A stretch of 16,000 nucleotides of DNA from the NCBI GenBank assembly GCA_012521525.1, contig JAAYMG010000117.1, positions 1-16,000 on the forward strand, read 5' to 3'. This DNA is from Clostridiales bacterium (GTDB taxonomy: Bacteria; Bacillota; Clostridia; Oscillospirales; JAAYOS01). Every line of letters starts with the position of its first letter. Positions within the stretch are counted from its first letter, which is position 1. The position numbers and the translations under genes are program-made. This document shows, piece after piece, positions 7,716 to 14,566 of the stretch. The notes beneath the pieces were generated by a model. The model searched no databases. It saw only the letters and a program-made list of their open reading frames with translations, and was not told the origin of the DNA.

Positions 7716-7723
7716 AATTGTAG
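7712..7723. promoter_or_regulatory. BlaI/CopY-type operator palindrome
   Basis: CTACAATTGTAG is a perfect 12-bp palindrome containing TACA-N2-TGTA, the core known for BlaI, MecI and CopY operators. It lies just downstream of the predicted transcription start and overlaps the ribosome binding site of the BlaI-family gene, so bound repressor would block its own operon. Binding is inferred from the motif and position. Confidence 0.75.
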
Positions 7724-7734
7724 TATTTGCTCTC

Positions 7735-7763
7735 ATATTAGCAGATATATAATTAAATGTCAA
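7735..7763 (-). promoter_or_regulatory. Promoter of the BlaI operon
   Basis: On the minus strand TTGACA (7763-7758) is followed by a 17-nt AT-rich spacer and TAATAT (7740-7735). The -35 box is perfect and the -10 box matches four of six. Transcription would start near 7728, giving a leader of about 27 nt that includes the operator. Confidence 0.75.
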
Positions 7764-7771
7764 TGATTGGT

Positions 7772-7787
7772 TAGTATGATCATGCTA
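7772..7787. promoter_or_regulatory. Imperfect palindrome upstream of the BlaI-operon promoter
   Basis: TAGTATGATCATGCTA is a 16-bp inverted repeat with one mismatched pair, centred about 20 bp upstream of the -35 box of the BlaI operon. It could bind an activator or a second regulator. It lacks the TACA/TGTA core, so it is not clearly a BlaI site. Confidence 0.35.
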
Positions 7788-7882
7788 TAGTCACATTGCG
7801 TATCATTCTAAACTGGCGCGCTGCATTATTATAAAGCATACTTATAGACGATCATATAAACCTATCTCGCCACAATTAGACA

Positions 7883-7911
7883 TTTATAGGTGTTGTAAAT
7901 AATGGTATAAT
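7883..7911 (+). promoter_or_regulatory. Candidate promoter of the acidic-linker protein gene
   Basis: A perfect TATAAT (7906-7911) lies 17 nt after TTTATA (7883-7888), which matches four of six -35 positions. It would give a leader of about 160 nt before the ATG at 8081. The flanking AT-richness makes chance matches likely. Confidence 0.45.
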
Positions 7912-8080
7912 ATGTATATAATAACCAGGTAAACTTTTATATAACATGCAACATTATTTACCAGTTTGTGTAAATATCAATAAAAGTCCAATAAACCGAC
8001 ATCCATATATTTTTCGAAATATCAAAGCTGATTGGTGTGACCATGCAATCATTATATTGAAAGGGCTTGAGGTGGCTATA

Positions 8081-9253
8081 ATGAAACGTGGCACAGTAAG
8101 GTCCAGTGTAGGAGCAATAGTGTTTCTGGTTGTGTTAAGCGGTGTAATATTACTCAGTACAGCGTTTGGTAGTTCGTTTACCAAGGTCGGTGCGTATAGC
8201 CAGATCGATGCATTAGCTGAAGGTGAGGCCATACCGGATGCTGATACACCGGTGGACCAGCCCGATACCGAAACTTCGCTTGATGAAGAAAATGATATGA
8301 CTGATGAGGATGGTATTGAAGTGCCGGACGATGGATCGGACGAGGATCCGGAGATGGGTACAGGAGAAGAAGAGGAGCAGGGCGGTGAAGGTACCGAAAC
8401 TGACCTCAATGAGCCTATATCAGAGCCGGATGAGCCGATAGTCGATCCGGATGATGAGCAAACGTATGAACTCACAGAGGATCCCGATAGGGAAGACGCT
8501 GACGGTTCGGATGGATCGCCAGAACCGGTTGATATACCCGGGCCAAGGCAGTATCCTCCCGAAAATGACGGTGACTTTTACTTTGCGTATTTTAATGTTC
8601 GGACCGAAAACAATGTGAAAACGCAGATAAAAGGTTTGATATTGAGATTTATAGGTTTCATCGATTCTATCGATCCTTCTCTGCTGACGGATGTCGTGTT
8701 GACAAGAGACGGGGTCCCGGTAGATACCGGTTTGTACATGACCGGACATAAGATGCAATACCTGTGGCAATACAGAGAAATCACAGATTTCTACTTTGAT
8801 TTCCGGGATAAGATCATTGAGCCTGGTATTTATGGTTTGACAGGCAGGTATAACGGAGAATGGTTCAAGGTATACAACAAAATCATAGAAGAGCCTGTAA
8901 ACGATACACCGGCAGATGCGTCCGATTTGGTAAATGCAGGCTGGTGCTACTATACCGGGATAGATGGAAAACCGATAAGCGTCAGTGAGCTGGTTTTCAG
9001 ATTTGACGGGAAGCAAAATAAGTTTTACCAGGATGATCTGACCGAGCTGGTCATAACAAGGAACGGTGTAGAGATCCCGTTTTCGTTCATGGATCATGTT
9101 TTCAGATATTATGAGTATAATGATTGGATCGGTTCGGGCGATACCAGCTTTAATCTTGTATTGAATGAGGCATTCACTGAACCCGGAACTTATGTCGCCA
9201 AAGGAGTATACAGGGGCATGCCTTTTACCTCCATGGAGATAACTATTCCGTAA
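8081..9253 (+). CDS. Unrecognised exported protein with acidic linker and two repeated domains
   Basis: I do not recognise this 390-residue protein. A basic start and one hydrophobic helix (about 10-30) indicate export or membrane anchoring. Residues about 45-160 are a low-complexity linker rich in Asp, Glu, Pro and Gly. Two similar domains follow at about 166-270 and 286-390: LTDVVLTRDGVPV matches LTELVITRNGVEI, and EPGIYGLTGRYNGEWFKVY matches EPGTYVAKGVYRGMPFTSM. This looks like an internal duplication of a beta-rich domain. It is divergent from the BlaI operon and shares its control region, so it might be co-regulated, but no BlaI operator lies by its promoter. The ATG at 8081 has GAGG about 9 nt upstream; the longer frame from 7946 lacks a site and would bury the helix. 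A surface or wall-spanning role is likely; no function is assigned. Confidence 0.85.
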   Translation: MKRGTVRSSVGAIVFLVVLSGVILLSTAFGSSFTKVGAYSQIDALAEGEAIPDADTPVDQPDTETSLDEENDMTDEDGIEVPDDGSDEDPEMGTGEEEEQGGEGTETDLNEPISEPDEPIVDPDDEQTYELTEDPDREDADGSDGSPEPVDIPGPRQYPPENDGDFYFAYFNVRTENNVKTQIKGLILRFIGFIDSIDPSLLTDVVLTRDGVPVDTGLYMTGHKMQYLWQYREITDFYFDFRDKIIEPGIYGLTGRYNGEWFKVYNKIIEEPVNDTPADASDLVNAGWCYYTGIDGKPISVSELVFRFDGKQNKFYQDDLTELVITRNGVEIPFSFMDHVFRYYEYNDWIGSGDTSFNLVLNEAFTEPGTYVAKGVYRGMPFTSMEITIP

Positions 9254-9285
9254 GAAATATCGATACTGACATACCGGCATAATTC

Positions 9286-9333
9286 AACCCCATTCTCGGC
9301 AGCATACGCATACGTTAAGGGAATGGGGTTTTT
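9286..9333 (+). terminator. Rho-independent terminator after the acidic-linker gene
   Basis: AACCCCATTC (9286-9295) pairs perfectly with GAATGGGGTT (9321-9330) and is followed by T residues to 9333. The stem can extend by two more pairs. The 25-nt loop is long for a terminator but the stem and T-run are good. It begins 32 nt after the stop codon. Confidence 0.8.
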
Positions 9334-9439
9334 ATATGAGATATCAGACGGATCTTGATCATCAAAAATTCAGCAAATTAAGTGTACCGGCAGATTTCAG
9401 TAAGTTAGTGATGCGAGAATAAAGGTCAGGAGTGACAAG

Positions 9440-9859
9440 ATGAACGAAGATATAATAAAGCGGGCAGGAGAAATAGTTGAGAAAAACACGGGGGCCGGTT
9501 CATACTGCGTATTGGCGCAGATGGACATGGACGATTATCCGACAGCATCTACGATCACAGCTTCAAAAGCTGACGGGATCAACTGGATAACTTTCTGCAC
9601 CGGATTGGGCAGTACGAAAACCAACAGGATAGGAAAAAGCAACAGGGCCAGTGTTTGCTTCAGTGCTGATGAATATAACATCACATTGGTTGGCGATGTC
9701 GAAGTGCTGACCGATCCGGAAATAAAAAGTGAAATGTGGTATGACGGTCTTGCCAATCATTTCAGCGGTCCGGAAGATCCTGATTATTGCGTTCTGCGTT
9801 TCAAAACAAAACGGTATAACTTATTGGTGGACTGGAAGGAAGCCAGAGGAGAGTTATGA
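9440..9859 (+). CDS. Pyridoxamine-phosphate-oxidase-like split-barrel flavoprotein
   Basis: A 139-residue cytoplasmic protein of the FMN-binding split-barrel family, of normal length for the short general-stress type. The stretches YPTASTITASKADGINWITFCTG (about residues 34-56) and STKTNRIGKSNRASVCF (about 58-74) fit the usual strand order, in which Lys and Arg residues contact the flavin phosphate. The C-terminal part ends with YCVLRFKTKRYNLLVDW, a common closing strand. The exact reaction is not predictable; such proteins act on flavins, F420, haem or unknown substrates and are often misnamed PdxH. The ATG at 9440 has AGGAG about 8 nt upstream. The gene stands alone, convergent with the AraC/phosphotransferase gene; no strong promoter was seen in front of it. 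Confidence 0.85.
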   Translation: MNEDIIKRAGEIVEKNTGAGSYCVLAQMDMDDYPTASTITASKADGINWITFCTGLGSTKTNRIGKSNRASVCFSADEYNITLVGDVEVLTDPEIKSEMWYDGLANHFSGPEDPDYCVLRFKTKRYNLLVDWKEARGEL

Positions 9860-9945
9860 ACTCTCATTGTTTCTGACAGTTTGATGATAGCCCATGCAAA
9901 TTGGATCTCGCGAAACAGACGCTGTAAACGGCCGATACATATGGC

Positions 9946-9994
9946 TGATCGGGTAGCCAATCGCCTAAGTCACGGACGATAGACTACCCGATCA
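9946..9994. repeat. 11-bp inverted repeat in the convergent gap
   Basis: TGATCGGGTAG (9946-9956) and CTACCCGATCA (9984-9994) are exact reverse complements around a 27-nt loop. They lie between two convergent genes (stops at 9859 and 10037). No T-run follows on either strand, so an ordinary intrinsic terminator is doubtful, though the stem could form in both transcripts. Confidence 0.7.
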
Positions 9995-10036
9995 TGCTTT
10001 GCACGTTCAAAATATGGGACTCTCGTGAGAGACTGG

Positions 10037-11338
10037 TCAGAAAATGTTCATGATATCATCTTTTTTGCTTACAATGAATTTCAGCATTTCCCGATTGGTT
10101 TTCGCAAGTTCTTTAAACTCGTCCCTGCTCTCGAAAAAGGCGACGCAGATCATCTGGATGGAGCATATCACATAAAATACCGCCTGCTTTTCTTCTGCAG
10201 TCAGCTTGCTTTCCGAGTCGTATCCTCGCAGGATCCCGCCAAGGATGTCGAGCCATTTATCATACACCTCCGGACTGCTTTCGCACAATATTCCGGTCGC
10301 GCAATAGCAGGGATCCCACAGGCGGACGTTGACTTCGCTCAGATCGAAATCTATGAATCCGGTCACTTCGCCGTCTGCAAACAGGATATTGCTGGGATTG
10401 GGGTCTCGGTGTATGAGCTGTTTCGGAAGACTGTCAAACAGATTCCCGAAGGTTTCGATGTAGTCAGTAAAGAATCCATCATCCAGTCCCATGTTCCACT
10501 GCAAGTTCTGCTGGCGTACGTTTGGCAGTGCCCACTCGGTTACATGTTTGTATAGATCGACCTCATCGGGCATGACTTCGCTCTGTATATCTTTCAGGGC
10601 TTCGTGGAGCCTGGCAATGCTTTTGCCATACTTCATGCCAAAGCCGACACGGCTGTCTCCAAACCTGTCTGACTTCGGGAGAGGATTTCCCTTCAGGCCA
10701 TATGAGAGGATGAAAATCTCCTGGCCGTCAAGGTATTCCGCGCCTGTCCTTGCGGGCACGGGAAGTTGTGAGGTAAAACCTTGTCTTGAGAGCGCTTTTG
10801 CTACCTTAAGATTTTTAAGCAGCTTTTCGCGGTCGCCGGTTTTCAGGACATAGTCGGTGCCTACCTTCCATACGTTGCCCGATACTCTCGATCCGTCCAT
10901 GATGTAGATGTCTTCGATCGGCAGGCCCCTTTCGATGTCCCAGTTCTCGAGGATCTTCTGCAAGTCTTTCCTGGAATACATAATGATCGCCACCTCCGGT
11001 TTGTTAGGCTTATGGTGCTTGTAAATAGAGAGATATTTTTTCGGAGAGCAGCCATACATCCTGACAAAAGCCTTATAAAACCCGGCATATGTATCGAATC
11101 CATACTCAAGGACCACATCGATGGCCTTACGCCCGTCGGCTATCTCGCCAAGAGCATGATCCAGGCGCCGCTTAAGGATATAACTTGAAACCGACATTCC
11201 AATTACGGACGAAAACAGGCGATGATAGTGGAAGGTAGAGTAATGCGACATCATAGCAAGTTCTTCGGCTTTAATATCGGCCTTGAGGTTTTGTTCGATA
11301 TAGTCAATACTGGATTTGATTATATCAGGTATCTGCAT
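10037..11338 (-). CDS. AraC-type HTH domain fused to an aminoglycoside/choline-kinase-like phosphotransferase
   Basis: The 433-residue protein begins with a complete AraC/XylS DNA-binding domain (about 1-105): a first helix-turn-helix around AEELAMMSHYSTFHYHRLF and a second around AIDVVLEYGFDTYAGFYKAF, closing with GCSPKKY. Residues about 115-433 are a phosphotransferase of the APH fold, with a probable ATP-contacting lysine in YVLKTG, the catalytic loop HRDPNPSN (310-317) and the metal-binding FIDFD (328-332). All key residues look intact. The ATG at 11338 has GGAGG 9 nt upstream. It lies 114 nt after the stop of the MFS exporter on the same strand. The kinase half may modify a drug or act as a ligand sensor for the DNA-binding half. 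Similar fusions occur in Firmicutes as far as I recall; the substrate is unknown. Confidence 0.9.
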   Translation of the reverse strand: MQIPDIIKSSIDYIEQNLKADIKAEELAMMSHYSTFHYHRLFSSVIGMSVSSYILKRRLDHALGEIADGRKAIDVVLEYGFDTYAGFYKAFVRMYGCSPKKYLSIYKHHKPNKPEVAIIMYSRKDLQKILENWDIERGLPIEDIYIMDGSRVSGNVWKVGTDYVLKTGDREKLLKNLKVAKALSRQGFTSQLPVPARTGAEYLDGQEIFILSYGLKGNPLPKSDRFGDSRVGFGMKYGKSIARLHEALKDIQSEVMPDEVDLYKHVTEWALPNVRQQNLQWNMGLDDGFFTDYIETFGNLFDSLPKQLIHRDPNPSNILFADGEVTGFIDFDLSEVNVRLWDPCYCATGILCESSPEVYDKWLDILGGILRGYDSESKLTAEEKQAVFYVICSIQMICVAFFESRDEFKELAKTNREMLKFIVSKKDDIMNIF

Positions 11339-11396
11339 GGCTTATCTCCTCCGTACGGTGGCTTTAGTATACTACATGAAGATACCATAAACATTT

Positions 11397-11420
11397 CCTG
11401 CAGTGCTAAGATACTGCAGG
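11397..11420. repeat. Hairpin between the MFS gene and the AraC/phosphotransferase gene
   Basis: CCTGCAGT (11397-11404) and ACTGCAGG (11413-11420) form a perfect 8-bp stem with an 8-nt loop, 33 nt after the MFS stop codon. No T-run follows on the minus strand, so it may be an attenuator or a transcript-stabilising stem rather than a full terminator. A minus-strand TATACT at 11366-11371 further on could be a -10 box for the next gene, but no -35 box is evident. Confidence 0.55.
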
Positions 11421-11452
11421 TCAAAAACGCTTCCCATGACTCACATGCAGAT

Positions 11453-12679
11453 TCAGGTATTTTCACTTTGGAGGGGCTTGCCCGCTTCCAACAGGACCTT
11501 GCTTCTCATCATGAAGAATGTCAGGATCACAAGACCTATGCCCGATACGATCAATATTGATTTTATCGAGATCATATCGGAAAGCGGCCCGAATATCACC
11601 ATGCTGAGAGGCGTAACGCTGCCCGATATCATCCCCATAACGCTGAATACCCTTCCCCTGAAATCATCCTCGATTTTTTCCTGCAATATGACCGTTATGG
11701 GGGTATTGTACATGGGTATAAACAGGCCAAGGATTCCTATGACTGAGATGTAGATCCAGTAATCGGGGGCGACTCCCAAGGCTATCAAAAACAACGACAG
11801 GACCATATTTGCTACTATAATCGTGTGGTACCTGTTTTTGAAACCGCCCCAGGCTGTCATGACAAGTCCGCCCAGCATCATGCCGACCGAAAAGGTGATT
11901 TCCATGACTGTCAGGCGCCATACTTCATCGCCGAAGGCGCGGGGGACCTGCAGCGTTGGCAGGAAGATCGCCGGGGCAGTGAGAAAAGCGTCAATGGCGA
12001 GAAACAGGAAAAAGGCCTTCAAAAATCTGTGTTGTGATATATACATAAGCCCGCCGCGGAGGTCTGCAAAATAGGTCGTCTTTTGCTTCTCCATGGCCCT
12101 TGCGTGGGCAGGAACATGCAGGAAAAAAAGCAAAATAGCGATCGCAATAATGGCGGTGATCACATCTATGAAGAAAATACTCCCGATTGGCGAGACTGAT
12201 AATAGAGCGCCGCTGACCACAGGGGAAAGGAGCATCATGACCGACATGATGGTCTGATTTGCCGCGTTCACTCTCGTCAGCTTTTCCGTAGGCACGATCT
12301 GAGGGAGGAAAGCGCTCACCGCAGGGGTTTGGATGCTGGTACCGAACGAGCGGACAGCAGAGACGACCAGAAGCATCCACACGGAACCGTATCCCATCAT
12401 GAACAGGATCGCCATCACAAGCGTGGACAAGGCAATGAGAGCGTCCGATACGATCATCAGCATTTTTCTGTTGTATCTGTCTGCCCAGACGCCCGCAAAC
12501 GGAGATAACAACAGGTTTGGGGCATATCCGCAGATTATCGAGAGAGTCATGATGAGACCAGACCGGGTTTCAAGGGCGATGTGCCAGGTGATCGCAAACT
12601 GCACGAGTGAAGAGCCTAATAGGGATATCGTTTGACTTGCAAGAAAAAGTACAGTGTTTCTTTTCCAATTACTGCTCAT
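11453..12679 (-). CDS. MFS drug exporter of the MefA/EntS-like group
   Basis: A 408-residue transporter with about twelve membrane helices and almost no soluble extensions. The signature loop between helices 2 and 3, GVWADRYNRKMLM (63-75), is the MFS motif A with its Asp and Arg residues. The N-terminal run WKRNTVLFLASQTISLLGSS and the stretch RSFGTSIQTPAVSAFLPQIV resemble macrolide exporter Mef(A) and related proton antiporters. It probably exports a drug or a small amphipathic compound in exchange for protons. The ATG at 12679 has GGAGG 4-5 nt upstream, which is close but the only good site. A promoter is visible upstream and the AraC/phosphotransferase gene follows, so the two may form a drug-response unit. 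The substrate is not known. Confidence 0.92.
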   Translation of the reverse strand: MSSNWKRNTVLFLASQTISLLGSSLVQFAITWHIALETRSGLIMTLSIICGYAPNLLLSPFAGVWADRYNRKMLMIVSDALIALSTLVMAILFMMGYGSVWMLLVVSAVRSFGTSIQTPAVSAFLPQIVPTEKLTRVNAANQTIMSVMMLLSPVVSGALLSVSPIGSIFFIDVITAIIAIAILLFFLHVPAHARAMEKQKTTYFADLRGGLMYISQHRFLKAFFLFLAIDAFLTAPAIFLPTLQVPRAFGDEVWRLTVMEITFSVGMMLGGLVMTAWGGFKNRYHTIIVANMVLSLFLIALGVAPDYWIYISVIGILGLFIPMYNTPITVILQEKIEDDFRGRVFSVMGMISGSVTPLSMVIFGPLSDMISIKSILIVSGIGLVILTFFMMRSKVLLEAGKPLQSENT

Positions 12680-12722
12680 ATTCCCTCCTAAGAAAGCTTT
12701 GAAAGCAAAGTCACGCTGGACA

Positions 12723-12751
12723 ATTGTACCATGCAGCCGCTTTTATTACAA
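12723..12751 (-). promoter_or_regulatory. Promoter of the MFS exporter gene
   Basis: On the minus strand TTGTAA (12751-12746) is followed by a 17-nt spacer and TACAAT (12728-12723), matching four and five of six consensus positions. Transcription would start about 35-40 nt before the ATG at 12679. Confidence 0.6.
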
Positions 12752-12841
12752 GTTTTTTGAAAAAATCTAATCCATTTCTAATAAAAAACAACAAAAAGCG
12801 TCTGATATTAAGGATATTGGCGGTAGCGGCGTTGTAATATA

Positions 12842-12850
12842 TGTTATAAT
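12842..12850 (+). promoter_or_regulatory. Extended -10 promoter of the FNR-like gene
   Basis: TGTTATAAT is a perfect extended -10 element (TGN plus TATAAT). No good -35 box lies 16-18 nt upstream, which fits an extended -10 promoter. It would give a leader of about 65 nt before the ATG at 12922. Confidence 0.6.
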
Positions 12851-12921
12851 CTGAATATAAAACTCATTTTGACTTGTCCTATAAAAATACGTACCATAAA
12901 TACAGCTTTGGGAGACACGAT

Positions 12922-13617
12922 ATGAAGTGTGATCATAATTGCCTCGACGATCATATAAGTTGTGTTCAACATGTACCCATCTTTGCAAATCTCACCCGCG
13001 ATGAAATGCTGGAGATTTCTGAAATTGCGTCATCCCGCAGTTATAAAAAAGGCGAAATGATATACTGGGCGGGAGATAAGGGAGGAACTCTGTTCGTTCT
13101 GCATACCGGCAGGGTGAAGCTCTTTCGCCTGAACGAAAATGGGAAAGAGCAGGTCCTTCGTCTGGTAGAGCCCGGTGATTTTATCGGAGAGTTGTCACTC
13201 TTTTCATCATTGCCGCTCACGGACAACGCACAGGCTCTGGAGGACTCCACCATGTGCGTTCTCCAGGGCGAACGCCTGAAAGAGCTTATGGTAAAGTACC
13301 CTTCGATCGCCTTCAAGGTAATCGACGAACTGTCCAGAAGGCTGCAAAAAGCGGAAAACAGGATCGAAGCGATCAGCCTGGAATCTGCTGCAAAGAGGGT
13401 CGCTGACGCTTTGATCGAGTTTTCAGGAGGCAGACTTGAGTTTGAATTGCCGATGACCAAGGGGGACCTGTCTTCACATTTGGGAATAAGCCAGGAAACA
13501 TTGAGCCGGCATCTTGCGGCATTGCAGGATGAGGGATTGATCGAGATGAAAGGTCATCGAAGGATTATCATTAAGGACATGACCGCTTTGGAGCAGGCAG
13601 GCCTTGATCGGCAGTAG
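12922..13617 (+). CDS. FNR-like Crp-family regulator with four conserved cysteines
   Basis: A 231-residue regulator with the cyclic-nucleotide-type beta-roll (about 17-125; GDFIGELSLF at 86-95), a long dimer helix and a winged helix (about 155-220). The recognition helix SQETLSRHL carries the E-x-x-S-R pattern of FNR (192, 195, 196). Cysteines 3, 7 and 14 sit before the beta-roll, and C112 in ALEDSTMCVL aligns without gaps with C122 of E. coli FNR, so a [4Fe-4S] oxygen sensor is plausible. The Arg-Ser pair that binds cAMP in CRP is replaced by Thr-Asp. The start at 12922 has GGGAG 7 nt upstream; a TTG at 12874 would add sixteen residues but has no site. The next gene, 137 nt on, encodes an XRE/desulfoferrodoxin fusion, which suggests an oxygen-response theme. 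Confidence 0.9.
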   Translation: MKCDHNCLDDHISCVQHVPIFANLTRDEMLEISEIASSRSYKKGEMIYWAGDKGGTLFVLHTGRVKLFRLNENGKEQVLRLVEPGDFIGELSLFSSLPLTDNAQALEDSTMCVLQGERLKELMVKYPSIAFKVIDELSRRLQKAENRIEAISLESAAKRVADALIEFSGGRLEFELPMTKGDLSSHLGISQETLSRHLAALQDEGLIEMKGHRRIIIKDMTALEQAGLDRQ

Positions 13618-13754
13618 ATGATGTTACTTTGTACGGGTGCCGGATACTCAAATTTCTTAAATAGAGCGGCGCTATAGTCGAATAGACTCTACTTAGCGTA
13701 GGTTGTGCAGATGCTCAAGGAGTGCTATGCTTGAAGTGTTAAGGCGGTGATTTT

Positions 13755-14342
13755 TTGAATCAGTATGTAACAGGCTCGATGATAAGAAAATTCCGGGAAA
13801 AGAAAAACATGACCCAACAGAAACTGGCCGAAATGCTCAATGTAAGTGATAAGGCGGTTTCAAAATGGGAAACGGGGAAAGGGTACCCGGATATAACCCT
13901 CATTGAACCGCTCGCAAAGGCGCTCGGTCTTTCGGTCGTGGAGTTGTTGTCAGGAAATGATATCACTAACAGCAACCGCTCTTTTAATATGAGCAAAATA
14001 GTATTTTATGTGTGTCCCATTTGCGGCAACATAATTACAGCCGCAGGGGCCGGTGTTATATGTTGTTGCGGAATAACCCTGCCGCCACTTGAAGCAGAAC
14101 CTGAAGACGGAATCCATGTGACGGATGTCACGATAGTTGAAGATGAGTACTATGTACTGATCTATCATGAAATGACAAGGGAGCACCATATTTCTTTCAT
14201 CGCGGCAGTATCCGACTATGGTATGAACCTGGTCAAGCTCTACCCTGAAGGAAGCGCGGATGCCAGGTTCAAAGTCGACAGGGTGCGGAAAATATACTAT
14301 TACTGTAATAAGCATGGCCTTTTTGAAAAGAAAATCAAGTAA
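13755..14342 (+). CDS. XRE-type HTH domain fused to a desulfoferrodoxin/superoxide-reductase-like domain
   Basis: Residues 1-66 are an XRE/Cro helix-turn-helix (MTQQKLAEMLNVSDKAVSKWE at 19-39). Residues 85-111 resemble the desulforedoxin iron site: CPIC (87-90) and a CCC run (103-105) flanked by GNI and G. Residues about 120-190 resemble superoxide reductase: YHEMTREHHISFI gives His 138, 144 and 145, and YYCNKHGLF gives C184 and H187, the usual Cys and His of the catalytic iron. The 195-residue protein is thus a regulator joined to an iron redox module, probably a superoxide or redox sensor or a self-controlled scavenger. The TTG start is supported by GGCGGTGAT 4-7 nt upstream; the next ATG (13779) would cut into the first helix. 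It follows the FNR-like gene on the same strand and ends before a good terminator. Confidence 0.9.
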   Translation: MNQYVTGSMIRKFREKKNMTQQKLAEMLNVSDKAVSKWETGKGYPDITLIEPLAKALGLSVVELLSGNDITNSNRSFNMSKIVFYVCPICGNIITAAGAGVICCCGITLPPLEAEPEDGIHVTDVTIVEDEYYVLIYHEMTREHHISFIAAVSDYGMNLVKLYPEGSADARFKVDRVRKIYYYCNKHGLFEKKIK

Positions 14343-14398
14343 ATCATTCAATCTTGCCTGTAATTTAGAGCGATTTTCAATACAGATCAACATTCAAA

Positions 14399-14444
14399 CC
14401 CCGACGTAGCCTGTATAGCTTCGGCTGCTTCGGGGATTATTTTT
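14399..14444 (+). terminator. Rho-independent terminator after the XRE fusion gene
   Basis: CCCCGA (14399-14404) pairs with TCGGGG (14430-14435), with an inner AGCC/GGCT stem, and is followed by ATTATTTTT (14436-14444). It lies 57 nt after the stop codon. Confidence 0.8.
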
Positions 14445-14493
14445 GTCATAAATCCGAGTGAACAGGTAGGAATTTGGGGTATTGCCAAGTATT

Positions 14494-14522
14494 TTGCGTA
14501 GAAAAAACTTGAAAAATACGAT
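14494..14522 (+). promoter_or_regulatory. Weak candidate promoter of the GH18/SLH gene
   Basis: TTGCGT (14494-14499), a 17-nt A-rich spacer and TACGAT (14517-14522) have correct spacing but only moderate matches. It is the best candidate I see between the upstream terminator and the ATG at 14567. Confidence 0.3.
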
Positions 14523-14566
14523 AAATTAGGATGGTAAAACAAAATTACTAATAGGGTGTTATATAT

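Larger units (their letters stand above)
7702..8080. other. Divergent control region between the BlaI operon and the acidic-linker gene
   Basis: This 379-nt AT-rich gap has no convincing gene. From left to right it holds the BlaI-operon ribosome binding site, the operator palindrome, the minus-strand promoter, a 16-bp imperfect palindrome, a candidate plus-strand promoter and a leader of about 160 nt for the rightward gene. An ORF extension from ATG 7946 in this leader has no ribosome binding site and low-complexity codon use. Nothing else was recognised. Confidence 0.7.

Noticed and set aside
7946..8080. N-terminal extension of the acidic-linker gene from ATG 7946
   Set aside because: There is no ribosome binding site at 7946, and the extension would place 45 residues before the signal helix; ATG 8081 has a good site.
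8420..9280. Long antisense frame opposite the acidic-linker gene
   Set aside because: It is the opposite strand of a gene with a signal helix and repeated domains, and its translation shows no family features.
9355..9365. FNR-box-like TTGATCATCAA upstream of the flavoprotein gene
   Set aside because: The half-sites TTGAT and ATCAA are separated by one base instead of the four needed in an FNR site, and no promoter is well placed beside it.
10025..10555. 176-residue plus-strand frame inside the AraC/phosphotransferase gene
   Set aside because: It lies opposite the catalytic region HRDPNPSN of a clear kinase gene and has no recognisable content.
7847..12958. 13-bp identity GACGATCATATAA at 7847 and 12946
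   Set aside because: One or two such matches are expected by chance in 16 kb; one copy is inside coding sequence and the flanks differ.
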